Positions 33,982 through 42,981 of a DNA stretch of 64,000 nucleotides are shown here, piece by piece. The stretch covers positions 62,001 to 126,000 of the forward strand of contig NZ_JAJKFV010000030.1 of the NCBI RefSeq assembly GCF_020966775.1. Direction: 5' to 3'. The notes beneath the pieces are model-generated. The model was given only the letters and a program-made list of their open reading frames with translations, ran no database searches and was not told where the DNA came from. Source of the stretch: Rhodopirellula halodulae (GTDB lineage: Bacteria > Planctomycetota > Planctomycetia > Pirellulales > Pirellulaceae). Within the stretch, counting starts at the first letter, position 1, and each line of letters opens with the position of its first letter. Both the position numbers and the translations under genes were made by a program.

Positions 33982-35241
33982 ATGACTCGTTCGGTGTGGC
34001 GACCTTATTGCCAAATGAAGACCGCTCCGCCGCCGATGCCGATCAGTGCAACGGAAGGTTGTGAACTCATTGGACCAAACGGCGAACGCTGGATCGACGG
34101 CATGGCGTCGTGGTGGTCCGCGTGTCATGGCTACAATCATCCGCATGTTCGATCCGCCGTCACCCGGCAACTGGAACGAATGCCGCATGTGATGTTTGGC
34201 GGGATCACTCACGAACCCGCGGAAAGACTGGCTGATCGACTCGCCGCGTTGGCCCCCGGCGATCTGAATCACGTTTTCTTTTCCGACAGTGGATCTGTGG
34301 CTGTCGAAGTCGCGATGAAGATGGCGATTGGTCATTGGCGTCGCCGCGGCCGGACCTCCCGGACGAAGTTCTTGGCCTTCCACAATGCCTATCACGGCGA
34401 CACGACCGGAGCGATGTCGCTCTGCGATCCTCAACGAAGCATGCACGCGAGATACAGCGACGCGATCACGCAGCAATATCACACGCCGTTGCCTAGGGAC
34501 ACCGACTCCATTGAGGTATTCCATCGGACGCTGGAGCAACATGCGAATTGCATCGCGGGGGTGTTCGTTGAGCCTTTGGTGCAAGGCGCGGGAGGCATGC
34601 GTTTTCACAATGTGGACACGCTCGTGCGAATTCGCGACGCATGCCGTCAGCACGATGTGCTGTTGATCGCGGACGAAATTGCCACTGGGTTCCAACGCAC
34701 CGGCAAAATGTTCGCGGTGGACCACACCGTCGATCTTGCGGACCCCGTGGTGCCGGACATCCTTTGCTTGGGCAAAGCGTTGACGGCGGGGACGATGTCC
34801 ATGGCGGTGACGATCGCTCGCAGCCATGTCTTTGAATCGTTCTACGACGACGATCCGTCCGCGGCATTGATGCACGGTCCGACGTTCATGGCCAATCCGC
34901 TTGCGTGTTCAGCAGCCAACGCATCGCTCGATCTGTTCGAGCAAAACGAATATGACCTGACCGGGATAGAGAGTGTGCTGCGCGAGCGATTGTCGCCGCT
35001 ACAGAAACACGACAACATCGTTGAGGTGCGGTGCATGGGGGCTGTCGGCGTGATCCAGTTCCGTGATCCTCCCAACATGCAACAGGTGCAAGACGAGTTG
35101 GTGCAGCGAGGCGTCTGGATGCGGCCCTTTGGCGACTGTCTTTACACCACGCCACCGCTGTGCATTTCCAAGGAACAACTTAGCACTGTTTGCGATGCGA
35201 TGGTGCATGCCGCTCTCGCGACTCAGCCCATCGGTGCGTGA
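33982..35241 (+). CDS. bioA: adenosylmethionine-8-amino-7-oxononanoate aminotransferase
   Basis: 419 aa, ATG start. Class III PLP aminotransferase of biotin synthesis that converts KAPA to DAPA using S-adenosylmethionine as amino donor. BioA-specific residues are visible: WIDGMASWWSACHGY near residue 33, HVMFGGITHEPA, LIADEIATGFQRTGKMFA with the PLP-binding Asp, and the Schiff-base Lys in CLGKALTAG. It is monocistronic here; no other biotin gene is in the window. 206 bp upstream contain the palindromic repeat array. Confidence 0.92.
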   Translation: MTRSVWRPYCQMKTAPPPMPISATEGCELIGPNGERWIDGMASWWSACHGYNHPHVRSAVTRQLERMPHVMFGGITHEPAERLADRLAALAPGDLNHVFFSDSGSVAVEVAMKMAIGHWRRRGRTSRTKFLAFHNAYHGDTTGAMSLCDPQRSMHARYSDAITQQYHTPLPRDTDSIEVFHRTLEQHANCIAGVFVEPLVQGAGGMRFHNVDTLVRIRDACRQHDVLLIADEIATGFQRTGKMFAVDHTVDLADPVVPDILCLGKALTAGTMSMAVTIARSHVFESFYDDDPSAALMHGPTFMANPLACSAANASLDLFEQNEYDLTGIESVLRERLSPLQKHDNIVEVRCMGAVGVIQFRDPPNMQQVQDELVQRGVWMRPFGDCLYTTPPLCISKEQLSTVCDAMVHAALATQPIGA

Positions 35242-35256
35242 AATTCACGCGATTGC

Positions 35257-36150
35257 TCAGTTGCGGTGACGCGTGTGGCACTGATTGCAGGCTTCTTTCA
35301 GTCTGGCCATTGATTGCCGAAGCTCTTCCATGTCGCCTCGCGTGACTTGAGCTTCCATGGAATGGACCAGTTCTGCTGACTTCATCATCGCGGGACGCAT
35401 CTCTTCGTTGCAAACCCGATGCGATTCACGAAGTGCCTCCTGCAGCAATCTCACGTCACTGACGTTCCAATCGCCGGACTTCATGGCGTCCACCAAGACT
35501 TCATAACGCACGGACGTATCGACCATGTGCGACGCCAGCGTGCTGACTTCGGCGATCTCGACCAACTCGGGTAATTCGGTCCCTGCGGGCAGCGGTTGAA
35601 AACCGTCGACGTCTCGCCACAAACCAGAATACTGAGTTCCCGTGCCAGCTTGTCGCAGCAAGTCAACGGCTTCTTTGCGATTCATCCATCCGGCCGATTG
35701 AGCAATCACCGCTGCCATCGCCGGGCCTCGGTGTTTCCCGTGATGGCAGTGAACGTACATCGGTTCGTCGATGGAACGTGTCAGTGCGAGGGCTGATCGG
35801 CAAGCTTCTTCGCCCACGCCGTCGTACCCAATCGGAATGTGAATGTAACGCAGGCCATGCTTGCGAGCGGCTTCCACATCTGGACGTTGCCCATCCACGC
35901 TGACAATCACGCGAACGCCGCGACGCTGAAGCTCTGCGTACGCTTCGTCGCCAACCGGTGCCGCACCTGACATCAACTTGGGATGAATCTCCAAGCGGTT
36001 GTGAAGCACAGATTGCTGCGAGGATGTCTCGTCTGATGCCGCGGGTTCATCGGCATTTGCCCTGGAAGTCGCCAGAAAAGATGCCGCAACCAAGGCTGCT
36101 GAAAACAACAAACAGGGCATCACCGAAGTCGGAGAAATTCGTGAGTTCAT
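35257..36150 (-). CDS. secreted dual-specificity-phosphatase-like domain fused to C-terminal CxxCH domain
   Basis: 297 aa from ATG 36150; the frame also opens at 36168. A signal peptide ends near ANA (residue ~34). Residues ~50-190 resemble a cysteine-based protein tyrosine phosphatase: GVRVIVSVDGQRPD, IHIPIGYDGV and the P-loop HCHHGKHR with Cys135 and Arg141 in the C(x)5R arrangement. Residues ~200-297 are helical and end in CNQCHTRHRN, a heme c motif (Cys288, Cys291, His292) at the very C-terminus, as in cytochrome c'-type four-helix bundles. This combination in one exported protein is unusual. Substrate and redox role unknown. It converges with bioA. Confidence 0.75.
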   Translation of the reverse strand: MNSRISPTSVMPCLLFSAALVAASFLATSRANADEPAASDETSSQQSVLHNRLEIHPKLMSGAAPVGDEAYAELQRRGVRVIVSVDGQRPDVEAARKHGLRYIHIPIGYDGVGEEACRSALALTRSIDEPMYVHCHHGKHRGPAMAAVIAQSAGWMNRKEAVDLLRQAGTGTQYSGLWRDVDGFQPLPAGTELPELVEIAEVSTLASHMVDTSVRYEVLVDAMKSGDWNVSDVRLLQEALRESHRVCNEEMRPAMMKSAELVHSMEAQVTRGDMEELRQSMARLKEACNQCHTRHRN

Positions 36151-36277
36151 GCCGCCACTATACTGCATTTTGGAGCAGGAAAACTGAACCGTTGAAGCGA
36201 TCTCCTCCCCTGCCTGCGTTGGCCAGTCCCATGAGGGTGACTCATGAGAATCAGTGGGCTGCTAGCGGCATGTTGCC

Positions 36278-37540
36278 TCACACCTGTCCAGTCGCGGCGG
36301 ATTCCAGCGCGTCAAAGAGACTGAGCTGCACGTTCTTGGGCTTCAGCCGATCTCGCAGTCCAACGCTGTCGAGTGTCAACGGTTCGGCGTGACGATCAGC
36401 GGTGATCAAGAACGGCCTGGCTTTCTTGTAGACAATCCCAATCCTCACCAAGTCTTCGTCTCGAATCGCGTGGTGTCGTCGTGTTCGAAGAATTCGTTTT
36501 GCCCCACGTTCACCAATCCCTGGAACCCGCAGCAACATCTCACGAGGTGCAAGATTGACGTCGATCGGGAATTGCTCGCGGTTGCGAAGTGCCCACGCGA
36601 GTTTGGGATCGATCTCCAGATCCAAGTTTTTCGCTTCGCCCGTGGTCAGCTCTTCCGCATCAAAACCGTAAAAGCGAATCAACCAGTCGGCTTGGTACAA
36701 ACGATGTTCGCGGACCAATGGAGGTGACTTGCCAGGTAGCCGTGCGTCCGCGTGAGGGATGGGACTGTACGCCGAATAGTAAACGCGGCGAAGCTGGTGA
36801 GCGTCGTACAGAGTCGATGCCGTGTCCAGAATGTCCGCGTCGGTCGATGGTGTCGCACCGACAATCATCTGTGTGCTTTGTCCCGCAGGCACGAACGCAC
36901 TGGCTTTCATGCCGCGTTTGCGATCGGCCAGTGTTTCATCTCGCTTGACGCGAATTCGATCCATGGATCGTTCGATCGTCGGGCGTTTTTTCTCCGGTGC
37001 CAACGTTTTCAAATCGCCGACCGTTGGAAGCTCAATGTTGATGCTCAGCCGGTCGGCAAACTTCCCGGCGGTCTCGATCAAATCATCCGCGGCGTTGGGG
37101 ATCGTTTTAAGGTGAATGTAGCCGCGAAAGTTTTCGTCTTCTCGAAGCTTGCGTGCGACCTCGATCATTTGCCCCATCGTGTAGTCGGAATCTTGAATGA
37201 TTCCGCTGCTGAGGAACAAACCCTCGATGTAGTTGCGACGGTAAAAATCCATCGTCAACTTCACGACCTGGTCCGGAGTGAAACGGGCTCGCGGGGTGTC
37301 ACTGCTGATGCGATTGACGCAGTATTGGCAATCGTAGATGCAGTGATTGGTGAGCAGGATTTTTAGCAGCGAAACGCATCGGCCATCGGGGGTGTAGGAG
37401 TGGCAAATTCCCATCCCCTCCGTGCTGCCCAAGCCACCTTTGGATTCGCGTTTGGAGCCACTGCTGGCGCACGACGCGTCGTATTTCGCTGCATCAGCGA
37501 GAATGGCCAATTTTCCATGAATGTCCGATTGGGTGGGCAT
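36278..37540 (-). CDS. radical SAM protein, putative DNA modification/repair type
   Basis: 420 aa, ATG start. The radical SAM cluster motif is CIYDCQYC (CxxxCxxC) near residue 68. RRNYIEGLFLSSGI and IHLKTIPNAADDLI are typical of the family annotated as putative DNA modification/repair radical SAM proteins. The C-terminus holds a helix-hairpin-helix-like segment (LLRVPGIGERGAKRIL). In other genomes this family sits beside a uracil-DNA-glycosylase-like gene; none is adjacent here. Substrate unproven. The 269 bp to the divergent M48 gene hold no gene. Confidence 0.85.
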   Translation of the reverse strand: MPTQSDIHGKLAILADAAKYDASCASSGSKRESKGGLGSTEGMGICHSYTPDGRCVSLLKILLTNHCIYDCQYCVNRISSDTPRARFTPDQVVKLTMDFYRRNYIEGLFLSSGIIQDSDYTMGQMIEVARKLREDENFRGYIHLKTIPNAADDLIETAGKFADRLSINIELPTVGDLKTLAPEKKRPTIERSMDRIRVKRDETLADRKRGMKASAFVPAGQSTQMIVGATPSTDADILDTASTLYDAHQLRRVYYSAYSPIPHADARLPGKSPPLVREHRLYQADWLIRFYGFDAEELTTGEAKNLDLEIDPKLAWALRNREQFPIDVNLAPREMLLRVPGIGERGAKRILRTRRHHAIRDEDLVRIGIVYKKARPFLITADRHAEPLTLDSVGLRDRLKPKNVQLSLFDALESAATGQV

Positions 37541-37809
37541 GAAGTCCTTTTTTCTCTGACCAAGATTCCTGGCCCTGATCGTTTGTCCGCGAAAGCCGCC
37601 GACGCCTTTCTTTCGCCGTGACCACGATTGTCGCGACCACTATTGCCGAGTGGCCAGTTGTGGCGGTATCCCGCAAGCCTGGCGGATATCCCATCAACAC
37701 AGTGTGGATAGATGGGGGTGTACCGTTAAAACCGTCAGAAGTGGACCAGACCTAACTGCAAAGAAGTTCGAGTCGCACCTTTTTCTCGGATTGCTTTGAC
37801 GGCGGCGAA

Positions 37810-39138
37810 ATGATTGGGTTTGCTGGGTGGACTCCCCGCGACTTCGCGAACGAATGCGTCACTCACACGAGAATCCCTTTGTCGTTCTACGTTTTCTTGC
37901 TGGTGCTGGTTTCACTCTGCTGCGGATCCGCTCCCGGTTGGGCTGAACCTTCGTTCCGTTCGGTGATTGCCAGCGTCGCTCTGATCGCCGGATGGACGAT
38001 TCTCTGTCACACCGCGTCGCGAATGATGGTGTTGCAGGTGCGGCGAGGTTATATGCGTCTGCGTGATGCGGCGCGAATGTTGGAGATCCAATTGGACGTG
38101 TTTCGCTGGCTGGGGTTGCCGGTGATCCTGATCTGCCTGGGGGCGTTTTCCCTCGCCGCTTGGGCCGAATCGCATCCGATTTTTGGAACCAGCATGGCGT
38201 TGCAGGCCATCGTTTTGTTGGCCCCGGGAATCACCATCTTGCTAGCGACGTGGTCGGCCGAACATGTGTTTGGTGCCCGTTTGGGGCTGACCGATCCATC
38301 GCTTCGCAACTACTTCGCCTCGCTGTTGTCTGGTTTGCGAAGTGGACCCGCGTGGTTGATCCTTCCGACCATGTTGTTCTTGTTGCTAGGTGACCTGGCG
38401 GAAACCGTTGAACCTTTCACGTCGAACCGGGCGTTGCCGATTTGCATCGGGATCGGGATCGTCGCCGTGGCGTTTGCGCTGCCGTGGTTGGTTTCCAAGG
38501 TTGTTCGTCAGCAACCGATGCGGGCGGAACAACGCGATGACATCATGAATTGGCTCGGGCGTGTCGGCATGCCGACGTCCGGTTGGTCAGCGACGCGAGT
38601 GGTTCGATGGGACACGAACAGCCGAGTCTTCAACGCGTTGGTGGCTGGCATCTTTCGGCCGGGCCGGTTGCTGTTGCTTTCCGACCGAGTGCTGGATGAA
38701 CTGACGCGAGGCCAACTGATGATGGTCGTGATGCACGAAGTCGCTCACGTCCGCCGTTGGCACGTCCCGATTCGCATGGCAGCGGTGGCTCCGGCGTGGT
38801 TCGTTTCCATTTGGGTTGGATCGCTGTTCCAAAATGAAGCCTGGGGGGCCACCGTCGGTGGGCTCGCAGGATTGCTGTTGACCGTTGGCACCCTGAGCTT
38901 GGTCGCATACATCACCGAATGGGACGCGGATGCGGTGGCTTGCCGGTTGGCTGTCAAAGCCTCCGCTGGTGAAGAGGGGTTGCCCGCGACGGAAGAAGAA
39001 GCGGCGGGCATGATGGCGACGGCTCTGGGACGCGTTACCGCGGGGCACCCGGCAGCACGACGAGCCAGTTGGCTGCATCCAAGCTTGGCAATGCGAGTCA
39101 AACGATTGGCCAAACCGCCTCGCATGACACTGGCGTGA
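37810..39138 (+). CDS. M48 family membrane zinc metalloprotease
   Basis: 442 aa, ATG start. Several membrane segments occupy the first ~235 residues, then the catalytic domain: HEVAH (zinc ligands and catalytic Glu) near residues 309-313 and a further ligand in TEWDADAVA about 60 residues later, separated by hydrophobic segments. Arrangement and length are those of HtpX/Ste24-type M48 proteases involved in membrane protein quality control. The C-terminal tail contains HPAARRASWLHPS, typical of the family. No partner gene is adjacent. Confidence 0.87.
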   Translation: MIGFAGWTPRDFANECVTHTRIPLSFYVFLLVLVSLCCGSAPGWAEPSFRSVIASVALIAGWTILCHTASRMMVLQVRRGYMRLRDAARMLEIQLDVFRWLGLPVILICLGAFSLAAWAESHPIFGTSMALQAIVLLAPGITILLATWSAEHVFGARLGLTDPSLRNYFASLLSGLRSGPAWLILPTMLFLLLGDLAETVEPFTSNRALPICIGIGIVAVAFALPWLVSKVVRQQPMRAEQRDDIMNWLGRVGMPTSGWSATRVVRWDTNSRVFNALVAGIFRPGRLLLLSDRVLDELTRGQLMMVVMHEVAHVRRWHVPIRMAAVAPAWFVSIWVGSLFQNEAWGATVGGLAGLLLTVGTLSLVAYITEWDADAVACRLAVKASAGEEGLPATEEEAAGMMATALGRVTAGHPAARRASWLHPSLAMRVKRLAKPPRMTLA

Positions 39139-39307
39139 TCTCGGCGTCGCTGGGAAGATCCGGCGGCATTCTGCTTTCGAAATGGGGCGCCTTTCCCGGT
39201 GAAGAAAGCTGCGCGTGGTCGAGTTACGCACAGTGAAGCAAGCTGCATCGACTTCAGATAGAATGCTCGTCCCCTCAGCAGCCTCTCCTTCTGAAGACGA
39301 GCCCTCC

Positions 39308-41347
39308 ATGCGTCCCACCTTTGCACTTGCGTCTGTCCTTGCGTTTCTGGCTTGGACCGTATCAGCCCCGCTGAACGATGTCCAAGCATCGGACTCTCAG
39401 CCCAACATCATTTTCGTCTTGTACGACGATTTGGGGTGGGGCGATTTGGGTTGCTACTACCAGAATGAATCGAAGCACGACCGAACGCATCAAACGCCGC
39501 ATTGGGACGCGATGGCCGCAGAAGGTTTGCAGATGCGCAATCACTACTGTCCCGCGCCGGTCTGTGCTCCTAGTCGAGCTTCTTTGTTGACCGGTGTTCA
39601 CCAAGGCCACGCCGCCATTCGTGACAACCAATTCGACAAAGCACTTCCCAATGTGCCGACGATCGCTTCCGTGTTGAAGTCGGCCGGTTACAAAACCGCA
39701 TTGATCGGCAAATACGGGCTGCAAGGAAATGGCAAGAGCGCGGAGACATGGCCCGCGTATCCCACCAAGCGAGGTTTTGACGAATTCTTCGGCTACGTGC
39801 GTCACCGCGATGGTCACGTTCATTATCCAGCCGACAAATGGCCGATCGCCAACAGCGAGGGGCACGCCAACCCCGTCGAACTATGGCACAACGGCGAGGA
39901 AATCTCGTCTCAATTGAAGGGCTGTTACACGGCCGATTTGTTCACGGCGAAGTCCAAACAGTATCTGGTCGATCACCAAGCCAACTCGGCTGACCAGCCG
40001 TTCTTTTTGTATCTGGCCTACGACACACCGCACGCCGCGATCCAATATCCCGCGGCACCGTATCCCAAGGGGATGGGCGTCGAAGGAGGCGTGCAGTGGC
40101 TGGGTGAACCCGGCAACATGATCAACACGGTTGGACCAATCGACTCGTATCAACATCCGGACTATGCCAACCAAGGCTGGACCGACGCGGAAATCCGTTT
40201 TGCCACCAGCGTCCGACGGTTGGACGATTTGATGGGCGATCTGCTTCAGACCCTTCGTGATTTGGAAATGGACAAGGATACGCTGGTCGTGTTCAGCAGC
40301 GACAACGGCCCGCACAGCGAATCATACATTCGCAACGTGAACTACGACCCGACCTCGTTTCAATCGTATGGGCCGTTTGATGGCATGAAACGCGATTGCT
40401 TCGAAGGTGGAATTCGCGTTCCCACGATCGCTTGGTGGCCTGGGAAGATCGCCGCGGGGATCGATCGCAACCCAAGTCAATTTCATGACTGGCTGACCAC
40501 CTTTGCCGATCTCGCCGGTGCATCCGTTCCAGCCCGAGCCGATGGCGTATCATTGGTGCCTACGTTGACGGGTGAAGGCGAGCAGACCCCGCCGACGACC
40601 TATGTCGAATATTTCAACGGTGGCAAAACACCGAACTACGACGATTACGAACCAGCTCGTCGAGGAGCCCGTCGAGGGCAAATGCAAGCGATCTTCATGG
40701 ACGGTTACAAAGGCGTTCGGCACAACATTCAGTCGCACGCGGATGCGTTTGAGATTTACGACTTGGAAAACGATCCTGGTGAAGCGAACAACCTGGCTGG
40801 CACGTCGCCGAAATTCGTTCAGTTGCAACAGCGGATGCACGATCGAGTGCTGCAATTGCGATCGGTCAATGGATCCGCCCAACGTCCGTACGACAAAGAG
40901 CCCATTCCTTCCGATGATTCGCTGAACGCCGACGCGTCGATGCGGGTGACTTACAGTCCAACCAAAACGCGGGTTGTCTCGCGTTTGGACGACAGCCAAT
41001 CAGTCAACGTCGACGTGGATGAAATTGATGTTGAACAGGCTTTGCGATCCGCTCGGCAAGGCAATGTGCGTGTGCAAACCGTGGTCTCGGTGGAAGAGAC
41101 CGGTCGCTACGCATTGCATTTGACGGCATCGTCGGACGCGGTTCTGAGATTGCACGACGCGGCGTTGATCGACACCACCGGACAATCGAAAACCGATGTG
41201 ACCGTGGAGGCCTATCTGGAAGCGGGAACTCACCCGGTTGACATGATCGTTCGTTTGGCGGGCAATGATGCCATTCCGGCATTGGGACTGACACCGTTGC
41301 CGAATGAGCCTGCTCGCAAAACATCCAAGAGAAAGAAAGCCAAATGA
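39308..41347 (+). CDS. arylsulfatase-family sulfatase with C-terminal beta-domain
   Basis: 679 aa from ATG 39308, which begins a signal peptide (MRPTFALASVLAFLAWTVSA); an upstream frame opens at 39215. The formylglycine motif is CAPSRASLLTG (Cys-x-Pro-Ser-Arg), so it needs a sulfatase-modifying enzyme encoded elsewhere. Metal-site residues include VLYDDLGWGDLG and SSDNGPHSES. After the sulfatase fold (~540 residues) a ~100-residue beta-rich C-terminal domain (YALHLTASSDAVLRLHDAAL) looks PA14-like and may bind carbohydrate; that is tentative. It likely acts on sulfated polysaccharides outside the cytoplasm. It is followed by panE with a 4-bp overlap. Confidence 0.9.
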   Translation: MRPTFALASVLAFLAWTVSAPLNDVQASDSQPNIIFVLYDDLGWGDLGCYYQNESKHDRTHQTPHWDAMAAEGLQMRNHYCPAPVCAPSRASLLTGVHQGHAAIRDNQFDKALPNVPTIASVLKSAGYKTALIGKYGLQGNGKSAETWPAYPTKRGFDEFFGYVRHRDGHVHYPADKWPIANSEGHANPVELWHNGEEISSQLKGCYTADLFTAKSKQYLVDHQANSADQPFFLYLAYDTPHAAIQYPAAPYPKGMGVEGGVQWLGEPGNMINTVGPIDSYQHPDYANQGWTDAEIRFATSVRRLDDLMGDLLQTLRDLEMDKDTLVVFSSDNGPHSESYIRNVNYDPTSFQSYGPFDGMKRDCFEGGIRVPTIAWWPGKIAAGIDRNPSQFHDWLTTFADLAGASVPARADGVSLVPTLTGEGEQTPPTTYVEYFNGGKTPNYDDYEPARRGARRGQMQAIFMDGYKGVRHNIQSHADAFEIYDLENDPGEANNLAGTSPKFVQLQQRMHDRVLQLRSVNGSAQRPYDKEPIPSDDSLNADASMRVTYSPTKTRVVSRLDDSQSVNVDVDEIDVEQALRSARQGNVRVQTVVSVEETGRYALHLTASSDAVLRLHDAALIDTTGQSKTDVTVEAYLEAGTHPVDMIVRLAGNDAIPALGLTPLPNEPARKTSKRKKAK

Positions 41348-42306
41348 ACGCTGACGCCGCACCACTTCGTTACGCAATTTTGGGAAGTGGTGCTGTTGGC
41401 GGTTTGTACGGTGCAATGTTAACGCGTTCCGGATGCGAAGTCCACTTCCTTTTGCATTCGGACTACGACCATGTCGTCGCCAATGGAATGAGAATCGACA
41501 GTGTGCAGGGGGATTTCATTTTGGAATCACCCCACGTGCACGCGTCGGTTGATTCGATGCCGGTTTGCGATGTGGTCATCATCGCGTTGAAGTCGACTCG
41601 CAATGCGTTGCTGGACGATTGGCTACCGAAGTTGGTCGCGGATGATGGTGTCGTGTTGACACTGCAAAACGGATTGGATGTCGAGGCCGACGTCCGCCGG
41701 ACCGTTCCAGCTGGCCGCGTCCTGGGTGGCTGTTGTTTCTTGTGCAGCAACAAAGTCGGCCCCGGCCACATTCATCATCTCGATTACGGCCGCATCGCGT
41801 TTGGTGCCTACCAAGAGACCGGCGTCGATGCAATTGTTGCGGAGACGATGGGCAAGCGAATCGAAGCCGACATGCAAAACGCCGGCATCGATGCCAATTG
41901 GAGCGATGATCTGGCGAAGACACGCTGGCGAAAATTGATGTGGAACATTCCCTTCAACGGATTGTCGGTCGTGTTGGATGCGTCCACGGATCAGATCATC
42001 GGTTCGGAACCGGGGCGAGCCTTGGCGAATCGTTTGATCACCGAGGTCCACGCGGGGGCCGCCGCTTGCGGTGTGGAAATTGATTCCAAAGCGATCCGTG
42101 CGACGATGGAACACACCGAAACGATGGTGCCCTACGACAGCAGCATGCGGTTGGATTTCCTCGCCAAACGCCCCATGGAAGTCGAAGCAATTTTTGGGAA
42201 CCCGTTGCGAGCCATCGGCGACCGAGCGTCCGAAATTGCTCCGTCTGTTTGCATGCTGTACGAGCAACTCGCGTTTTACAACGAGACCATTTGCCAATCC
42301 GCATGA
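41344..42306 (+). CDS. panE: 2-dehydropantoate 2-reductase (ketopantoate reductase)
   Basis: 320 aa, ATG overlapping the sulfatase stop (ATGA). An N-terminal NADP-binding Rossmann domain begins YAILGSGAVGGLYGAML, ALKSTRNALL follows, and a C-terminal helical domain contains KTRWRKLMWNIPFNGLS with the catalytic Lys. It reduces ketopantoate to pantoate in coenzyme A synthesis, or acts on another 2-oxo acid, since ApbA/PanE paralogs vary. Overlap with a sulfatase gene is unexpected for a housekeeping enzyme and may be incidental read-through. A 159-bp tandem repeat array follows the gene. Confidence 0.85.
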   Translation: MNADAAPLRYAILGSGAVGGLYGAMLTRSGCEVHFLLHSDYDHVVANGMRIDSVQGDFILESPHVHASVDSMPVCDVVIIALKSTRNALLDDWLPKLVADDGVVLTLQNGLDVEADVRRTVPAGRVLGGCCFLCSNKVGPGHIHHLDYGRIAFGAYQETGVDAIVAETMGKRIEADMQNAGIDANWSDDLAKTRWRKLMWNIPFNGLSVVLDASTDQIIGSEPGRALANRLITEVHAGAAACGVEIDSKAIRATMEHTETMVPYDSSMRLDFLAKRPMEVEAIFGNPLRAIGDRASEIAPSVCMLYEQLAFYNETICQSA

Positions 42307-42311
42307 GCGGT

Positions 42312-42966
42312 GATTCTGAAGTCACGAACAAGCTCAACTCCCTCGATCCACTTCCTAGCCGATCGGCGTTAGCCGCGGTTGGCACTCGAGAACCGTGGCT
42401 AACGCCAAAACGGCTACGGGGTGTTCTCGCCTGCCGAACGCGACACGAACGCGATGTGATTCGAATTGTTGATTCTCAATTCGTTAGCCACCCCAACTCC
42501 CTCGAGCCGCTACCTAGCCGATCGGCGTTAGCCGCGGTTGGTGCTCGAGAACCGTGGCTAACGCCAAAACGGCTACGGGGTGTTCTCGCCTGCCGAACGT
42601 GACACGAGCGCGATGTGATTCGAATTGTTGATTCTCAATTCGTTAGCCACCCCAACTCCCTCGAGCCGCTACCTAGCCGATCGGCGTTAGCCGCGGTTGG
42701 CGCTCGAGAACCGTGGCTAACGCCAAAACGGCTACGGGGTGTTCTCGCATGCCGAACGTGACACGAACGCGATGTGATTTGAATTGTTGATTCTCAATTC
42801 GTTAGCCACCCCAAATCCCTCGAGCCACCAAGTAGCCGATCGGCGTTAGCCGCGGTTGGCGCTCGGAAACCGTGGCTAACGCCAAAACGGCTGTTTGATG
42901 TTCATGCCTGCTGAATGACACACGAGCGCGACGTGTTTCAGCTTGGTGACTCTCAACTCACCAAAC
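42312..42966. repeat. tandem array of four 159-bp hairpin-bearing units
   Basis: GATCGGCGTTAGCCGCGGTT recurs at 42361, 42520, 42679 and 42838, exactly 159 bp apart, and most of each unit is conserved between copies; the fourth decays at its 3' side. Each unit holds a strong hairpin: GGCGTTAGCCGCGGTT pairs with AACCGTGGCTAACGCC (one G-T pair) around a 10-nt loop, first copy at 42365-42406. As 159 is a multiple of 3, open frames read through, but none has coding character. The array fills the space between the convergent panE and tex genes, so it may terminate transcription from both sides. Origin unknown. Confidence 0.93.
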
Positions 42967-42981
42967 CGACCCAAACGTCGC

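Noticed and set aside
42249-42602. 117-codon frame through the 159-bp array
   Set aside because: It exists only because 159 is divisible by three; it starts inside panE and repeats the array sequence.
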